This document shows positions 26,694-35,452 of a stretch of 64,000 nt of DNA, piece after piece. The stretch comes from Chloroflexota bacterium. Its GTDB lineage: Bacteria; Chloroflexota; Limnocylindria; Limnocylindrales; CSP1-4. The translations under genes and the position numbers were made by a program. The first letter of the stretch is position 1. Every line of letters starts with the position of its first letter. The stretch covers positions 38,732 to 102,731 of the forward strand of contig JACPOS010000019.1 in assembly GCA_016191395.1 (NCBI GenBank), in the 5' to 3' direction. The notes under the pieces are model-generated. The model worked only from the letters and a program-made list of their open reading frames with translations, did no database searches and was not told where the DNA came from.

Positions 26694-28310
26694 ATGTCGA
26701 GCGTCCGTCCGCACTTGGCTGTCGCCGTCGTAGGCGCCCTTGCGTTCAGCCTCGTGCTCGGCGCGTCGCTGGCAGCTCCCGCTCAGGCAACCGTCACGGT
26801 CGACTTGTCGGGCGTGGTGTCGGATGCATCGGGGCCGGTGTCCGGCACCAGCGTGTGGTTCGGCGGCGGCTCGCAGGTGTCGACCGTCACCGGCGCGGAC
26901 GGGTCGTATGTCCTGCACGTGCTGCCCGGTGACACCGGGCTGCTGGAGTTCGATGCGAGCAGCTCGACCGCCGCGCCCCTGTCGCGGCTGACCGCGCGAC
27001 AGAACAGCTACACGATCGGTTCGGGGCCGGTCGTCGCGAACCTCGTCTGGCCGGCCCACGCGCAGGTGCGGACGACGGTCGTCGATGCGATCCCGACGCC
27101 ATTGCCCGACGTCGTGGTGCATCGCCTGAACGCCGGCGAAATCCAGGGGACCCTGTCCGACGGCACGGCGATCACCTTCTCCTCCGACTACCCCTACTCC
27201 GAGGACTCGTGCACGACCGATGCCGCGGGCCAGTGCACGTTCTCCACGCTGGTCGGCGCGACGCCCGGCTTCTATGCCACCTATCAGCTGGTCCCGGGCG
27301 ATCCGAGCTACCCGAACTTCTACGTGTACTCCTACCCACTCATCACGGCCGATCCGACCGACGCCACGATCTCGTTCCTCAACGTCGCCTCGTTCGAATC
27401 GGCGGGCTCAGTCGTGGGTCCGGTGGTTGTCAGCGCGCCAGACGGCACGTCCTTCTCCGGAGTGAAGAACGAAGTCGTGGCGGGCAATGCCCTCCCGTCC
27501 GGCGCGACGGTGCTGACCGGCGAACTGTCCTACCAGCTGGACGGCCTCGCCCCAGGCAGCGCCATCGACGTGACGTTGCTGTTGCCGTCGGGCAGCAGCC
27601 CGACCAGCGTGATCAAGCTCGAGGGCGGCATCTACACGGACGTTTCGTCGATCGCAACGTTCGCCGGAGCCGCGATCACGCTCCACCTCACCGACGGGGG
27701 CTTCGGTGATTCGGACGGGCTCGCGAACGGAATCATCGTCGACCCGGTCATCCCGGTCATCCCGGTGGCCCCCGGTGCTCCCACGATCGGGCAAGCGACA
27801 GGCGCAAGTGCGTCGGCCTCGGTGGCCTTCACGGCGCCGGCGATTGATGGCGGAAGTCCCGTCCTGGACTACACGACGACGTGCACATCAAGCAACGGAG
27901 GGACATCCGGGTCCTCAACCGGCGGCGCGAGCCCGCTGCTGGTCGCTGGGCTGACGAACGGTCGGTCCTACACCTGCATCGTGGTGGCGCGCAATGGCGT
28001 GGGTACGGGCCCTCCTTCGGCGACGTCGAACTCGTTCACGCCGGCGGCCGCACTGAATCAGACCATCAAGTTCAACAGTCTCGGCAACAAGTCCATGACC
28101 CAGTCACCGGTGACGGTCAGCGCGACCGCCTCCTCGGGTCTCCTCGTGACGTTCACGACATCGACGTCGTCGGTCTGCACGGCGAGCGGCGCCACTGGCG
28201 CGACGATCACGCTCGTCGGGCTGGGGACGTGCACCGTGATCGCCCACCAGCCCGGCAACTCGACGTACAACCCCGCCCCCACCGTGAGCCAGAGCTTCCG
28301 GGTGCGCTGA
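26694..28310 (+). CDS. Secreted multi-domain surface protein (fibronectin type III and Ig-like)
   Basis: This 538-residue protein has a signal peptide (about 1-32, ending APAQA). Next comes a carboxypeptidase-regulatory-like beta domain (about 33-110; VSDASGPVSGTSVWFGGGSQ), a middle region of about 240 residues, a fibronectin type III domain (about 360-455; PVAPGAPTIGQATG to SFTPAA) and a final Ig-like domain (QTIKFNSLGNKS onward) with a paired-cysteine VCTASGAT...GTCTV pattern. It is probably cell-surface or released. There is no anchor motif. An AGAGGTG site precedes ATG 26694. The 284 bases before it show no other gene. Confidence 0.8.
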   Translation: MSSVRPHLAVAVVGALAFSLVLGASLAAPAQATVTVDLSGVVSDASGPVSGTSVWFGGGSQVSTVTGADGSYVLHVLPGDTGLLEFDASSSTAAPLSRLTARQNSYTIGSGPVVANLVWPAHAQVRTTVVDAIPTPLPDVVVHRLNAGEIQGTLSDGTAITFSSDYPYSEDSCTTDAAGQCTFSTLVGATPGFYATYQLVPGDPSYPNFYVYSYPLITADPTDATISFLNVASFESAGSVVGPVVVSAPDGTSFSGVKNEVVAGNALPSGATVLTGELSYQLDGLAPGSAIDVTLLLPSGSSPTSVIKLEGGIYTDVSSIATFAGAAITLHLTDGGFGDSDGLANGIIVDPVIPVIPVAPGAPTIGQATGASASASVAFTAPAIDGGSPVLDYTTTCTSSNGGTSGSSTGGASPLLVAGLTNGRSYTCIVVARNGVGTGPPSATSNSFTPAAALNQTIKFNSLGNKSMTQSPVTVSATASSGLLVTFTTSTSSVCTASGATGATITLVGLGTCTVIAHQPGNSTYNPAPTVSQSFRVR

Positions 28311-28416
28311 CCGAGCAGCGGCAGGACGTCCTGGGCGTCCAGCAGTCGTGGTCCGAGGTGCACGATCGGGCAGGCTGGCCGCCCGTTCGGGCACGCCGCG
28401 CGCCGCGGCACGGCGC

Positions 28417-28422
28417 TAGGTT
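28417..28422 (+). promoter_or_regulatory. -10 box TAGGTT of the 664-residue protein gene
   Basis: TAGGTT lies six bases before ATG 28429, with no Shine-Dalgarno site, predicting a leaderless transcript. Confidence 0.5.
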
Positions 28423-28428
28423 GTCGGG

Positions 28429-30423
28429 ATGCCGACGCATTCTGTCCGTCAGGGTCGAAGGGTCGCCGGCCCGTCCGTCTCAGGCGGCAGCTCGGGGGCT
28501 CGCGGATCCCGGTCTGGGAGCCCGCTGATCGCGCGTCTCCAGTCGGCCGCGGGCAATCGGGCCGTCGCGCACCTGCTCGCCTCGGGCGTCCCGGACGGCG
28601 CGATTGCGGATTCGAGCGGTGGCAATTGGGCGACGCTACGCCTCCTCACCGCCCAGCGCGAGGACGAGAAAAAGCCCGCCGACGCGTCGAAGGCGCAGCC
28701 CAAGGCGGACACGAAGCCCGACGCAGCCAAGCCGGACACGAAATCGCTGCGGAAGGCATGGGCAGATGCCGGCCTCGTCGCCGGCGGCCCGCTGTTCGAC
28801 CTGATCAACGACGACCTGAGCCTCGCGAAGCTCCTCGACATGGGCCTGCCGGAGCTCGGCGGGCTGGCCGGCAAGGGCGCCGGCGCCGCGTTCGACAAGG
28901 GCACCGAGGCGGGCGGCTCGAAGGGCGAGGTCAAGCCGATCGGGCTCGAAACCAAGGAGGTCGAGCAGGTCGGCGGCGCGCTCGCCGGCTGGGCCGCCGC
29001 CGCCGCGCAGAAGTGGCTCAAGACCGACGACGGCAAGAAATTCCTCAAGAAGGTCCAGGACAAGGTCGAGCAGAACCCGACCGCCGCCTACTGGACGATT
29101 GTCTCGACCCTCGCGGTCGGCATCGGCGGCGCGGTCACCGGCTACTTCATGGGCGCGTTCGACCCGCCCGAGTTCAAGAAGCAGTTCGAGATCCGCGGCG
29201 TGAAGATCGACGCGGCGGTCGACCTCGGCAACTTCAAGGAGCGGGTCCTCCAGAGCGGCAAGCTCGCGATGTCCACGAAGGCGGGACCGGGGACGCTCGG
29301 CCTCGAGGGAACCGCGAAGTCCGTCTCCGACGACAAGAGCAAGGCGCAGGGCTACGACCTCGGGGTGACCGGCTCGTACACCCTCGGCGACGAGAAGACG
29401 GGTGGCTCGGCGAAGCTCTCCGGCGGGGTCGGCTACAGCACCCTCAAGGACCAGGCGTCGGCGAATCTCGGCGCGAGCTTCAAGTTCCAGCCGCTCACCG
29501 TGGACACGACCTGGAAGTTCCTCGGCGACGGCACCGGCGTCCTCGACACCACCGCCGTGGCCAAGGTGAACGAGCAGTACGCAATCGGCGCCGGCGCGAG
29601 CGGCAGCGTCTACGGCCCTGGCGAGAGCAAGGCACCGCTCGGCTTCAAGCTGTCGCTCACCTCCACCCAGGGCAAGGACACGGACAAGGTCACCGCGGAG
29701 GTCAACCCGAACAGCCGGATCGTGACCTTCGGGCGCGAGGCGACGCGGACGCTGTGGGGCGGCTCGCTGACCGCCCTCGAGTCGCACGGCACCGAGGGCA
29801 AGAGCGTCGGCGCGGCATACGTCCGCGATGCGCTCAAGCTCGACCTCAAGTACGCCGTCGACAAGGCGGGAGCGCAGACGCTCGAGACCGGCGCCTCGAC
29901 GAAGGGCCAGGGCTTCGAGGCGGCGCTCGCGGCCAAGTTCGGGCTTGACGAGGGCGAGCTCCAGAAGCTGACGGTCCATCTCGGCTTCACCACGCCCGAC
30001 GAGACCGTCACGTTCCTCCACGACCTCTCGATCGCCGTCGCCGCTGGAAAGACGGAGACGAGCGCAACCGAGACGATCAAGGTCCGCCTCAAGCAGATCG
30101 CCGTGGAGCTCAAGGCGAGCGTCGGCGAGAAAGGCGGCAAGGAGCTCGCCTCGAGCGCGAGCGCCGAGGTGGGCTGGAAGCTGCCGTCGGGGCTGGTCCT
30201 GGGCGCCGGCGCGGGCGCCAGCTACACGCCCGGCAAGGAGGGCACGAACGTGCCCTGGATGATCGGCCCGACGGTCTCCGTGGGCCACGAGGCGCTGCCG
30301 GTCCGGCTGATCGGCGGCGTGAACGTGCCGGTCGGCGCCGGCTCGGAGAACATGCCCCCGGTCTTCGGGCTGAGCATCGGCGGGGCCTTCGAATTCGGGA
30401 AGGACAAGGACAAGAAGAAGTAG
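28429..30423 (+). CDS. Large protein with LQxxAGNRAVxxLL motif, one membrane span and beta-repeat tail; eCIS-cargo-like
   Basis: The 664-residue protein has no signal peptide. Residues 33-50 read LIARLQSAAGNRAVAHLL, a motif I associate with the N-termini of DUF4157-type, extracellular contractile injection system (eCIS) linked proteins. A charged Lys/Asp/Ala linker (76-107), a helical part and one hydrophobic segment (221-243) follow. The rest (about 250-655) is a long series of amphipathic strands with repeated Gly-x-Gly turns, like a beta barrel or beta sheet pore. The tail ends KDKDKKK. No DUF4157 domain or eCIS structural gene is visible nearby. It may be a toxin-like cargo or pore former; that is inference. 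Confidence 0.7.
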   Translation: MPTHSVRQGRRVAGPSVSGGSSGARGSRSGSPLIARLQSAAGNRAVAHLLASGVPDGAIADSSGGNWATLRLLTAQREDEKKPADASKAQPKADTKPDAAKPDTKSLRKAWADAGLVAGGPLFDLINDDLSLAKLLDMGLPELGGLAGKGAGAAFDKGTEAGGSKGEVKPIGLETKEVEQVGGALAGWAAAAAQKWLKTDDGKKFLKKVQDKVEQNPTAAYWTIVSTLAVGIGGAVTGYFMGAFDPPEFKKQFEIRGVKIDAAVDLGNFKERVLQSGKLAMSTKAGPGTLGLEGTAKSVSDDKSKAQGYDLGVTGSYTLGDEKTGGSAKLSGGVGYSTLKDQASANLGASFKFQPLTVDTTWKFLGDGTGVLDTTAVAKVNEQYAIGAGASGSVYGPGESKAPLGFKLSLTSTQGKDTDKVTAEVNPNSRIVTFGREATRTLWGGSLTALESHGTEGKSVGAAYVRDALKLDLKYAVDKAGAQTLETGASTKGQGFEAALAAKFGLDEGELQKLTVHLGFTTPDETVTFLHDLSIAVAAGKTETSATETIKVRLKQIAVELKASVGEKGGKELASSASAEVGWKLPSGLVLGAGAGASYTPGKEGTNVPWMIGPTVSVGHEALPVRLIGGVNVPVGAGSENMPPVFGLSIGGAFEFGKDKDKKK

Positions 30424-30457
30424 CGCCGCGCCGGCGCTGTCTGGCATCCTCCCGCGC

Positions 30458-31099
30458 ATGCCCGTCCCGCTCGAGCAGCTGCTCCTGTTCCTGCCCGGCT
30501 CCATCCTCGTCACGATCGTCCCGGGGCCGGACATGGCGCTGGTCATGCGCCAGGTGTTCCTCGGTGGCACGGCGCTGGCGCAGCGGACGATCTTCGGCAA
30601 CCTGACCGGCATCGGCGTCCATGCTCTGGCGCTGGCCGTGGGGCTGTCCGCGCTGCTCGCGGCCTCTGCGGAGGCGTACACCGTTGTGAAGCTGGCGGGT
30701 GCCGCATATCTCGTGTGGCTCGGGATCCAGACGCTCCGCGCCGCGCAGGCCACCGGGTCGGGCGAGGACCAGGCCCCGGCCCGGTCGCGCGCCGTGCCGT
30801 CGATGCGCCACGCGTACGTGCAGGGCCTCGTCAGCACGGTGCTCAATCCGAAGCCCGCGCTGCTGTTCCTGACGTACCTGCCCCCGTTCCTCGACACGGC
30901 CAGGCCGCTCGCGCCGCAGATCGCGTTCCTGGCCGGTGTGCACATCCTCATCGGTCTCGTGTGGATGACGCTCTACGCGCACATCGTCGAGCGCGCGCAC
31001 ACGGCGCTGAGCCGACGGGACGTGCGGGTGTGGCTCGAACGTGCGACCGGCATCGTCCTGATCGCCCTCGGCGTCCGCGTGGCCCTCGAGCGCCGCTGA
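30458..31099 (+). CDS. LysE/RhtB-family exporter
   Basis: This 213-residue membrane protein has six hydrophobic segments and the LysE-family signature near the N-terminus (PGPDMALVMRQVFLGG, about 23-38), plus YLVWLGIQTLRAA and NPKPALLFLTYLPPF. Relatives export amino acids or homoserine lactones; the substrate here is unknown. CATCCT seven bases before the ATG may be its -10 box. An MFS exporter gene follows 40 bases later with its own promoter. Confidence 0.9.
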   Translation: MPVPLEQLLLFLPGSILVTIVPGPDMALVMRQVFLGGTALAQRTIFGNLTGIGVHALALAVGLSALLAASAEAYTVVKLAGAAYLVWLGIQTLRAAQATGSGEDQAPARSRAVPSMRHAYVQGLVSTVLNPKPALLFLTYLPPFLDTARPLAPQIAFLAGVHILIGLVWMTLYAHIVERAHTALSRRDVRVWLERATGIVLIALGVRVALERR

Positions 31100-31124
31100 A
31101 GCACCGGCGACGCGGGAGCGGCCC

Positions 31125-31130
31125 TATGCT
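31125..31130 (+). promoter_or_regulatory. -10 box TATGCT of the MFS gene
   Basis: TATGCT lies nine bases before ATG 31140 with no Shine-Dalgarno sequence. Confidence 0.55.
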
Positions 31131-31139
31131 CCCGGGCTG

Positions 31140-32621
31140 ATGCCAGAGGAGATCACCGCCGAGGAGCTCGCGCACCCCGAGAGCCTCGCGGTCCACCAGG
31201 TCCCCACACCGCCCGGCGAGGGCGGCCTGTGGTCGCCGGCCCGACGGCCGCTCACCCTCGGTCTCGTCCTGACGATCACCCTCGTCGCCGCGGAGGCGCT
31301 CGCGGTGTCCACCGCGATGCCGATCGTCGCCAAGGAGCTGGGCGGGATCGAGCTGTACGGGCTCGTCTTCTCGGCGTTCCTGGTCGGCTCGCTCGTCGGG
31401 ATCGTCGTGGCGGGCAGCCTCATCGATCGTCGTGGCGTGGTGCTGCCATTCGCCCTCGGGCTCGCGTGCTTCGCGATCGGCCTGGCGATCGCCGGCTCGT
31501 CGGTGTCGATGCCGATGCTCATCGGTGCGCGCCTGATCCAGGGAGTCGGCGGCGGCGCGATCCCGCCGATCGCCTACGTGGCGATCGGGCGAAGCCTGCC
31601 GGAGCACCTCCGGCCCCAGATGTTCGCGACGCTCTCGACCGCCTGGATCCTGCCCGGGATCCTCGGCCCGGCGATCGCGGGCATCGTTGCCGAGACCTGG
31701 AGCTGGCGGCTCATCTTCCTCGGGTTGCTGCCGCTGCTCGCGGTCTCGGGCTCGATGGCCTATCGCGGGCTGCGCGGGCTCGCGGATGCCGCCGCCGGCA
31801 GCCGAGGCAGCTCCGCCGGAACGCGTATCCGGGACGGGCTGATCGTCGGTGCCGGCGTCGCGGCCCTCACGACCGGCCTGACGACCGATTCGCCGGCGCT
31901 GATCTGCGGGGTCGGTGGCCTGGGCCTCGTCGTCACGATGTGGGCGTTCGCGCGGCTCGCGCCGCGAGGCACGCTGCGGGCGGCCCGGGGCTACCCGACG
32001 GCCGTGCTCCTCCGCGGCATCCTGACGTTCGCCTTCTTCGCCATCGACGCCTACGTTGCCCTCCTGCTCGTGGAGGTCCGCGGCTGGTCCGCGGCGCAGG
32101 CGGGCATCGCGCTCACCGCGGCGACGGTGTCATGGACCGCCGGCTCGTGGACCCAGGCGCGGCTCACGACGCGGTTCTCGCACGAGCGCTTCGTGCGCGT
32201 CGGCTTCCCCGTGGTCGCGGCCGGCATCGCCGGCCTCGGGCTGATCCTGATCCCCGAGGTGCCGGCGTGGCTGGCCGTGCCGATCTTCGCCTTCGGTGGG
32301 TTCGGGATGGGCCTGACCTACGCGCAGTTCGCGCTGATCGTCCTGCGCGACGTCCCGCGCGAGTCCCAGGGCGAGGTGACCGCCGGGCTCACGCTGTCCG
32401 ATGCGCTGGGCACGGTCTTCGGCACGAGCGCCGCCGCGGCGTTCGTTGCCGCCGCCTATCGCGCGGGCGCCGGCCCCGGGCCGGGCCTCGCGGCGGCGAT
32501 CCTGTTCGGGACCGTCGCCGCCATCGTCGGCTGGGCGCTGTCGCCGCGGCTCCTCCCGCACCCGTCGAACGCCCGCGTGACGTCGGCCGCCGTCGGCGAG
32601 GCGTCGCGCGCGACGCGGTAG
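31140..32621 (+). CDS. MFS transporter, drug-export type
   Basis: This 493-residue protein has a cytoplasmic lead of about 38 residues and about 14 hydrophobic segments. The MFS loop 2-3 motif reads GSLIDRRGVVLPF (near 97-109), and GARLIQGVGGGAIPP marks segment 5. The pattern fits the DHA2/EmrB-like branch of multidrug exporters. It precedes apt by 53 bases but apt has a separate -10 box and ribosome-binding site. Confidence 0.88.
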   Translation: MPEEITAEELAHPESLAVHQVPTPPGEGGLWSPARRPLTLGLVLTITLVAAEALAVSTAMPIVAKELGGIELYGLVFSAFLVGSLVGIVVAGSLIDRRGVVLPFALGLACFAIGLAIAGSSVSMPMLIGARLIQGVGGGAIPPIAYVAIGRSLPEHLRPQMFATLSTAWILPGILGPAIAGIVAETWSWRLIFLGLLPLLAVSGSMAYRGLRGLADAAAGSRGSSAGTRIRDGLIVGAGVAALTTGLTTDSPALICGVGGLGLVVTMWAFARLAPRGTLRAARGYPTAVLLRGILTFAFFAIDAYVALLLVEVRGWSAAQAGIALTAATVSWTAGSWTQARLTTRFSHERFVRVGFPVVAAGIAGLGLILIPEVPAWLAVPIFAFGGFGMGLTYAQFALIVLRDVPRESQGEVTAGLTLSDALGTVFGTSAAAAFVAAAYRAGAGPGPGLAAAILFGTVAAIVGWALSPRLLPHPSNARVTSAAVGEASRATR

Positions 32622-32624
32622 ACT
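32619..32624 (+). promoter_or_regulatory. -10 box TAGACT of apt
   Basis: TAGACT overlaps the MFS stop codon and lies 50 bases before the apt start, leaving a short leader with an AGGAGG ribosome-binding site at 32659-32664. Confidence 0.45.
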
Positions 32625-32674
32625 CGGGCTCGCCCACCCGCACGGGCGCCCAGTCGCGAGGAGGTCCCAGCTTC

Positions 32675-33196
32675 GTGTCCGCCGAGGAGCTTCGGGCGAA
32701 GATTCGCGAGGTCCCGGACTTTCCCAAGCCGGGGATCCTGTTCTACGACATCACCACCGTGCTCAAGGACGCGGCCGCCTATCGCGAGTCGATCCGGCTG
32801 ATGCTCGAGCCCTACCGGGGCGACCAGCTGGACATCGTCGTCGGCATGGAGTCGCGCGGGTTCATCTTCAGCGCCCCGCTTGCGTATGAGCTCGGGGCCG
32901 GCTTCGTGCCGGTTCGCAAGCTCGGCAAGCTGCCCGCCGAGACGCTGTCGGTGGAGTACGCGCTCGAGTACGGGTCGAACACGCTCGAGATCCACCGGGA
33001 CGCGATCCAGCCCGGGCAGCGGGTGCTGATCGTGGACGACCTGCTCGCGACCGGCGGCACCGTCCAGGGCACGATCGACCTGGTGGAGCGGCTCAAGGGC
33101 GAGGTCGTGGGCCTCGCGTTCCTCGTGGAGCTGGAGTTCCTCCACGGCCGCGACCGGCTCCCGAACCGGCGCGTGACGAGCGTCATCCAGTACTGA
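32675..33196 (+). CDS. apt: Adenine phosphoribosyltransferase
   Basis: This 173-residue enzyme makes AMP from adenine and PRPP. The PRPP loop is VLIVDDLLATGGTVQGTI (about 113-130), the family start motif is VPDFPKPGILFYDITT, and MESRGFIFSAPLA is the Apt-type hood. GTG 32675 is set by an AGGAGG site ten bases upstream. Adenine is released from methylthioadenosine in methionine salvage, and mtnA follows 40 bases later, so the two belong to one pathway. Confidence 0.95.
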   Translation: MSAEELRAKIREVPDFPKPGILFYDITTVLKDAAAYRESIRLMLEPYRGDQLDIVVGMESRGFIFSAPLAYELGAGFVPVRKLGKLPAETLSVEYALEYGSNTLEIHRDAIQPGQRVLIVDDLLATGGTVQGTIDLVERLKGEVVGLAFLVELEFLHGRDRLPNRRVTSVIQY

Positions 33197-33236
33197 TCAG
33201 GCCGGTCAGGGTCGAGCGGCCGGACGACGATCAGCG

Positions 33237-34580
33237 ATGACCGATCAACCGACCGAGCCCGCGCCTGAATCCCGCGCCGAGGTGGCGGACCCGACACGGC
33301 GCCAGTTCTTCCGCCAGTTCGCCGGGGACGTGATCACCAGTGCCGCGCAGGTCATGGGTGCGGTCACGGAGTTGCGCGATCGATCCGCGCACGAGGCCTC
33401 GGTGCTCCTCGGGGAGACAGCCGCGGACGCCCCTCCCGTCGAGGGAGCCGTCGACGGCACGCCGACCGGCTTCCGGACGCCCTTCCGGTTCGAATCGGAC
33501 ACGGTCCTGCTCGTCATCGACCAGCGCAGGCTGCCCGAGGTCCTCATCGAGCTACCGGTTCGGGGGGCCGCGGACGCGGCGAGCATGATCCGGCTCATGG
33601 TCGTCCGCGGGGCCCCGGCGATCGGCCAGGTGGCCGCCATAGGACTGGCCCTGTCCGCGGGCATCGTCGCCCGCTCGACGCCGCACACTCGCCGGGCGAT
33701 CCTCGAAGGCGCGGCGAACGCACTCCGCAACGCCCGCCCGACAGCCGTGAACCTCGCCTGGGCAGTCGATCGGCTGATGGATCGCTATCACGCGATGGGC
33801 GACCTGTCGCCTGACGGCGCTGCGATCGCCCAGGCGCTGTTCGAGGAGGCGATGGCGATCGTCGCGGAGGCGACCGACGACCACGGCCGGCTGGCGGAGG
33901 CCGGTCTCGCGATCCTGCCGGCGCCCGCCGACGGCGAACGGCCGCTGCAGATCCTCACCCACTGCAACACGGGGCCCCTGGCATGCGGCCAGTTCGGGAC
34001 GGCGCTCGGAGTCGTCCAGGCCGCGTACCTGGCGGAGCGGCCGCTGCATGTCTGGGTCGACGAGACCCGCCCCTACCTGCAGGGAGCGCGGCTCACCGCG
34101 TGGGAGCTCCAGCAGGCGGGCGTGCCGCACACGCTGATCCCCGACATGGCCGCCGGGCCGCTCATGGCACGCGGCGAGGTGGACGTGATCCTCGTCGGAG
34201 CGGATCGGGTTGCCGCAAACGGCGACACCGCGAACAAGCTCGGGACGTACACGCTCGCGGTGCTCGCCGCGCGCCACGGGATCCCGTTCGTGGTGTGTGC
34301 CCCGCTCTCGTCCGTTGACCTGGCCACGCCGGACGGCGCGGCGATCCCGATCGAGGACCGCTCGGCTGACGAGGTCACGGTCATTCGCGGCCAGCGGATC
34401 GCGCCCGAGGGGACGGCGGTGCGCAACCCGTCGTTCGACGTGACGCCCGCGGAGCTGATCAGCGCGATCGTGACGGAGGAGGGGGTCCTGCGCGCGCCCT
34501 ACGAGCCGGCACTTCGCGCGGCCATGGACCGGCGAGACGCGCGCCGTGCACCGGCCCAGCCCGCCGGGGTGGCCGGCTGA
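33237..34580 (+). CDS. mtnA: Methylthioribose-1-phosphate isomerase with N-terminal extension
   Basis: MtnA converts 5-methylthioribose-1-phosphate to the ribulose form in methionine salvage. Core motifs are RGAPAIGQVAAIG (about 123-135), THCNTGPLACG (about 240-250, catalytic Cys) and GADRVAANGDTANKLGTY (about 321-338, catalytic Asp). At 447 residues it is about 100 longer than usual. The extra N-terminus includes TRRQFFRQFAGDVITSAAQV (20-39), which resembles a twin-arginine motif but lacks a real hydrophobic core. The gene overlaps the GNAT gene by TGATG and is followed by ahcY. Confidence 0.93.
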   Translation: MTDQPTEPAPESRAEVADPTRRQFFRQFAGDVITSAAQVMGAVTELRDRSAHEASVLLGETAADAPPVEGAVDGTPTGFRTPFRFESDTVLLVIDQRRLPEVLIELPVRGAADAASMIRLMVVRGAPAIGQVAAIGLALSAGIVARSTPHTRRAILEGAANALRNARPTAVNLAWAVDRLMDRYHAMGDLSPDGAAIAQALFEEAMAIVAEATDDHGRLAEAGLAILPAPADGERPLQILTHCNTGPLACGQFGTALGVVQAAYLAERPLHVWVDETRPYLQGARLTAWELQQAGVPHTLIPDMAAGPLMARGEVDVILVGADRVAANGDTANKLGTYTLAVLAARHGIPFVVCAPLSSVDLATPDGAAIPIEDRSADEVTVIRGQRIAPEGTAVRNPSFDVTPAELISAIVTEEGVLRAPYEPALRAAMDRRDARRAPAQPAGVAG

Positions 34581-35452
34581 TGGCAACCGTCACGCTGGAC
34601 CGCGCCGCCTCGCGCCTGTTCGCCACGACCACCACGGACCGGACCCTGATCAAGGCCTTCCTGGATCGCGACCGGATCTATGCCGCGTACGCGCTTGCCG
34701 ACCTGGAGGATCGCGAGGCAGCGCGCTCTCGCTGGGGGATCGCGAAGGCGGGCGACGAGGTCGTTTCGCTGGTCCTGGAGTACGGCGGTCCGTCGCCGCA
34801 GCCGCTGTTCGTCGCGGGCCGCGAGGACGGCATCGAGGCGATCCTGCGTGACGTCATCACGCCGTCCATCGCGTACGTCGCCTGCCTGCCGGGCAGCATC
34901 CGGTCGGTGGAGACCAGGTATCGACTGGAGCCCGGTCCGCAGATGGTGCGGATGTGGGTGGATCGCGAGACCTTCCGACCCGCCTTCGACCCCGGCGTGG
35001 AGCCGCTGGACCCGGGCGACGCGGGCGAGCTCAATCGCCTGTACCGGCTGGGCTTCGGGTCGTGGCTGACGCCCCAGGCAATCGCGGAGGGGATCTATCG
35101 CGGCATCCGCGTCAATGGCCGCCTGGTCGCGGCGGCGGGCACCCACGTGATCGGCCGGACGGCGAGGATTGCCGTGGTCGGCAACGTCCTGACGCAGCCG
35201 GAGTTCCGCGGGCGCGGCTATGCCCAGGCGACGACCGCCGCGGTCACCGCCAAGCTGCTCGAGTTCTGCGACCATGTCGTCCTCAACGTCCGCTCGGACA
35301 ACCCGCCGGCGCTCAACGCGTACCGGCGGCTTGGGTACGCCGAGCACGTTCGATTCGAGGAACGGCTCGGGCATCGGATCGGCTCCCTGTGGGCCGACAT
35401 CGCGTCCGCGCTTCGACGGTTCGCGCAACGCAGGGAGCAGCACAGCAGATGA
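34580..35452 (+). CDS. GNAT-family N-acetyltransferase
   Basis: This 290-residue protein has a C-terminal GNAT fold: [21 protein letters not shown] (about 194-214, with the acetyl-CoA loop RGRGYA) and [18 protein letters not shown] near 238-255. The first half (1-140) is a second, degenerate GNAT-like domain. It is translationally coupled on both sides (TGATG with mtnA, ATGA with ahcY), which suggests it acts in the methyl cycle, perhaps on a methionine-derived amine. That is inference. Confidence 0.87.
   Translation: MATVTLDRAASRLFATTTTDRTLIKAFLDRDRIYAAYALADLEDREAARSRWGIAKAGDEVVSLVLEYGGPSPQPLFVAGREDGIEAILRDVITPSIAYVACLPGSIRSVETRYRLEPGPQMVRMWVDRETFRPAFDPGVEPLDPGDAGELNRLYRLGFGSWLTPQAIAEGIYRGIRVNGRLVAAAGTHVIGRTARIAVVGNVLTQPEFRGRGYAQATTAAVTAKLLEFCDHVVLNVRSDNPPALNAYRRLGYAEHVRFEERLGHRIGSLWADIASALRRFAQRREQHSR

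Noticed and set aside
28636..30951. 771-codon antisense frame
   Set aside because: It is opposite the 664-residue protein and part of the LysE gene; composition is that of a mirrored frame.
33256..33356. Twin-arginine export signal on MtnA
   Set aside because: The RRxFF motif is present, but the following segment is polar and amphipathic with no signal-peptidase site, and the enzyme acts on cytosolic metabolites.
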